Below, one piece after another: positions 4,724 through 6,372 of a stretch of 6,372 bases of DNA. Position numbers and translations under genes: made by a program. How positions within the stretch are numbered: position 1 is the stretch's first letter; every line of letters starts with the position of its first letter. The notes under the pieces were generated by a model. It was not told the DNA's origin and made no database searches. It saw only the letters and a list, made by a program, of their open reading frames with translations. Origin of the DNA: Boseongicola sp. SB0675_bin_26 (GTDB lineage: Bacteria > Pseudomonadota > Alphaproteobacteria > Rhodobacterales > Rhodobacteraceae); contig VYCX01000196.1 in the NCBI GenBank assembly GCA_009843725.1, forward strand, positions 1 to 6,372, read 5' to 3'.

Positions 4724-6372
4724 CATCACCCGCCGCGTGGCCACCGATGTCGGTGGCACGTTCACCGATCTTGTCTGTTTCGAGACCGATCAGGACACCG
4801 GCGCCAGCCGGATCGTGACCGCCAAGTCCGACACCACGCCGCCGGATTTCGAGAAGGGCGTGCTGGACGTCCTGGAAAGGGGCGGGATCGATCCTTCGGG
4901 AGTCGACTTCCTGGCGCATGGCACGACCGTCGTCATCAATGCCCTGACCGAGCGCAAGGGCGTGAAGGTGGGGCTCGTCACCACCGAGGGCTTCCGGGAC
5001 ACGCTGGAAATCGCGCGCGGCAACCGGCCGGACTTCTTCAACCTGCACTATGAAAAGCCCGTGCCTTTCGTGCCGCGGCACTTGCGGGCGGAACTGCCGG
5101 GCCGGATGACCTATACCGGCACGGAGCGCACGCCGCTCGATCTGTCCGGCCTGCCCGCGATCCTCGACACGTTCCGTGCAGAGGGCGTCGAGGCCGTGGC
5201 GATCAGCTTCCTTCATTCCTACGCAAACACCGCTCACGAAGAGGCCGCGCTGGCCGAGGTGCTGCGTCTCTGGCCCGAGGTCTCGGTCGTCTCCTCGCAT
5301 CAGATCACCCGCGAATGGAGGGAATACGAGCGAACGAACACCGCCGTTCTGTCGGCCTATGTCCAGCCCGTGGCGGCGCGCTATCTCCGGAGGCTCGATG
5401 AAGGGCTCGCCTCGCGGGGCTTTGGCGGCCGGCCGTATATCATGCAATCGAACTGCGGCATCGACTCGCTTCATGCCACCTCCCGCACGCCGATCACCAT
5501 GGTGGAGAGCGGACCGGCCTCGGGCTTCTGGGGCGCGGCGGAACTGGGCAGGATGATCGGCGAACCGAACGTGCTGGCGCTCGACATTGGAGGAACCACC
5601 GCGAAGTGCTCGCTGATCGAGAACGGCGAGGTCCGGATCATGACGGACTACTGGATCGAGCGCAGCCGCAAGTCGTCCGGCTACCCGATCATGGTGCCGG
5701 TGGTCGACCTGGTCGAGATCGGCAATGGCGGCGGATCGATCGCCTGGGTTGACGACTTCGGCAAGCTTCACGTCGGGCCGCAATCGGCCGGAGCGCTGCC
5801 CGGTCCGGCCGCCTACGGCAAGGGCGGAACCGAGGCAACGACGACCGATGCCAATCTGTGGCTCGGACGGATCAACCGCGACTACTTTTGCGGCGGCGCG
5901 ATACTGGCGGACATGGATGCCGTCGGACGGTCGATCAGGTCACTTGGCGCAAAGCTCGGCGTCGGGCCCGATCAGGCGGCAGAAGGCATCATACGAATTG
6001 CGAACAACAACATGGTCAACGCGCTGAAGCTGGTATCGCTGAACCGGGGCTTCGACACGCGGGACTTCACGCTTCTGGCCTTCGGCGGCGGTGGCGCGAT
6101 GCACGCGGTGGCATTGGGCCAGGAACTGCAGGTTAGGAAGGTGGTGGTGCCAGCCGCGGCCAGCGTCTTCTCCGCCTGGGGCATGATGATGTCGGACCTG
6201 CGCCGGGACCAGTTCGTGACGCATCTTGTCGAACTGGTCCAGGGCGCCGGCAACGAGATCGAGAACACCTTTGCCGAGGCGGAAGCCAAGGCGCTTGCAA
6301 CCTTTGCCGACGAGGGGATTGGCGCCGACCGGATCACCTTCCTGCGCTACAGCAAGTTCCGGTACCAGAACC
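4716..6372 (+). CDS. Hydantoinase/5-oxoprolinase family protein, HyuA-type subunit, 3'-truncated by window edge
   Basis: This is the ATP-dependent subunit of the family that includes N-methylhydantoinase, 5-oxoprolinase and acetophenone carboxylase. These use ATP to activate an amide, lactam or ketone substrate and usually act with a HyuB subunit. The frame stays open from ATG 4716 to the edge: 552 codons of an expected 680-720. Motifs of the two actin-like ATPase folds: TDVGGTFTD (10-18, first phosphate loop), HGTTVVINALTER (68-80), TTEGFRD (89-95), VESGPASGFWGAAELG (263-278), DIGGTTAK (290-297, second phosphate loop), NGGGSIAW (337-344), a GPQSAGALPGPAAYGKGG stretch about ten residues later, and AFGGGGAMHA (455-464). 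All look intact. The visible end, RYSKFRYQN, enters the C-terminal domain. No signal peptide is seen, so it is cytoplasmic. It overlaps the GAF gene by 8 bases. The family is certain; the exact reaction (hydantoin, lactam, or carboxylation type) cannot be decided from these motifs. The transporter in the same operon favours use of an imported compound. A hyuB-like gene is expected next but is not in the window. Confidence -1.
   Translation, partial: MGSITRRVATDVGGTFTDLVCFETDQDTGASRIVTAKSDTTPPDFEKGVLDVLERGGIDPSGVDFLAHGTTVVINALTERKGVKVGLVTTEGFRDTLEIARGNRPDFFNLHYEKPVPFVPRHLRAELPGRMTYTGTERTPLDLSGLPAILDTFRAEGVEAVAISFLHSYANTAHEEAALAEVLRLWPEVSVVSSHQITREWREYERTNTAVLSAYVQPVAARYLRRLDEGLASRGFGGRPYIMQSNCGIDSLHATSRTPITMVESGPASGFWGAAELGRMIGEPNVLALDIGGTTAKCSLIENGEVRIMTDYWIERSRKSSGYPIMVPVVDLVEIGNGGGSIAWVDDFGKLHVGPQSAGALPGPAAYGKGGTEATTTDANLWLGRINRDYFCGGAILADMDAVGRSIRSLGAKLGVGPDQAAEGIIRIANNNMVNALKLVSLNRGFDTRDFTLLAFGGGGAMHAVALGQELQVRKVVVPAAASVFSAWGMMMSDLRRDQFVTHLVELVQGAGNEIENTFAEAEAKALATFADEGIGADRITFLRYSKFRYQN

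Noticed and set aside
4329..5783. Long open frame on the - strand (484 codons)
   Set aside because: It is antisense to the GAF and hydantoinase genes, which carry clear family motifs. Its composition is low-complexity and Arg-rich.
1..6372. tRNA, rRNA, CRISPR, insertion sequence or phage features
   Set aside because: No repeat arrays, transposase-like frames or RNA-gene-like stretches were seen; nearly every base is accounted for by seven genes.

Overview
The window is GC-rich DNA with strong G/C preference at third codon positions and tightly packed genes, all on the + strand. The style and gene content suggest a proteobacterium, most likely an alphaproteobacterium of the Rhodobacterales/Rhizobiales type. 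That placement is inferred from codon use and operon type, not from a marker gene.

Layout: (1) positions 1-638 carry the C-terminal part of an extracytoplasmic substrate-binding protein of the peptide/nickel/opine class (SBP_bac_5). Its 5' part lies outside the window. (2) A 60-base gap (639-698) is the only non-coding stretch and holds a perfect 11-bp stem-loop (652-677). (3) Two DppB/DppC-type permeases (699-1727, 1724-2557) and two DppD/DppF-type ATPases (2554-3426, 3423-4229) complete a full ABC importer. (4) A small stand-alone GAF-domain protein follows (4226-4723). (5) The window ends inside a hydantoinase/5-oxoprolinase family HyuA-type subunit (4716 to the edge), whose reading frame stays open for 552 codons.

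Every junction from the first permease onward is an overlap: ATGA, GTGA, ATGA, ATGA, then 8 bases. The six genes 699-6372 therefore look like one translationally coupled transcript, with the binding protein gene at or near its head. The likely logic is import and cleavage. The binding protein captures a small amide, lactam or cyclic-imide-like compound in the periplasm, and the permeases and ATPases bring it in. The ATP-dependent HyuA subunit, presumably with a HyuB partner downstream of the window, then opens or cleaves it. The GAF protein sits exactly between the transport and catalytic modules and is the least understood member. The actual substrate cannot be read from this sequence.

I saw no RNA genes, insertion sequences, CRISPR arrays, phage features or convincing promoter. 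Large open frames on the - strand are shadows of the GC-rich coding strand.
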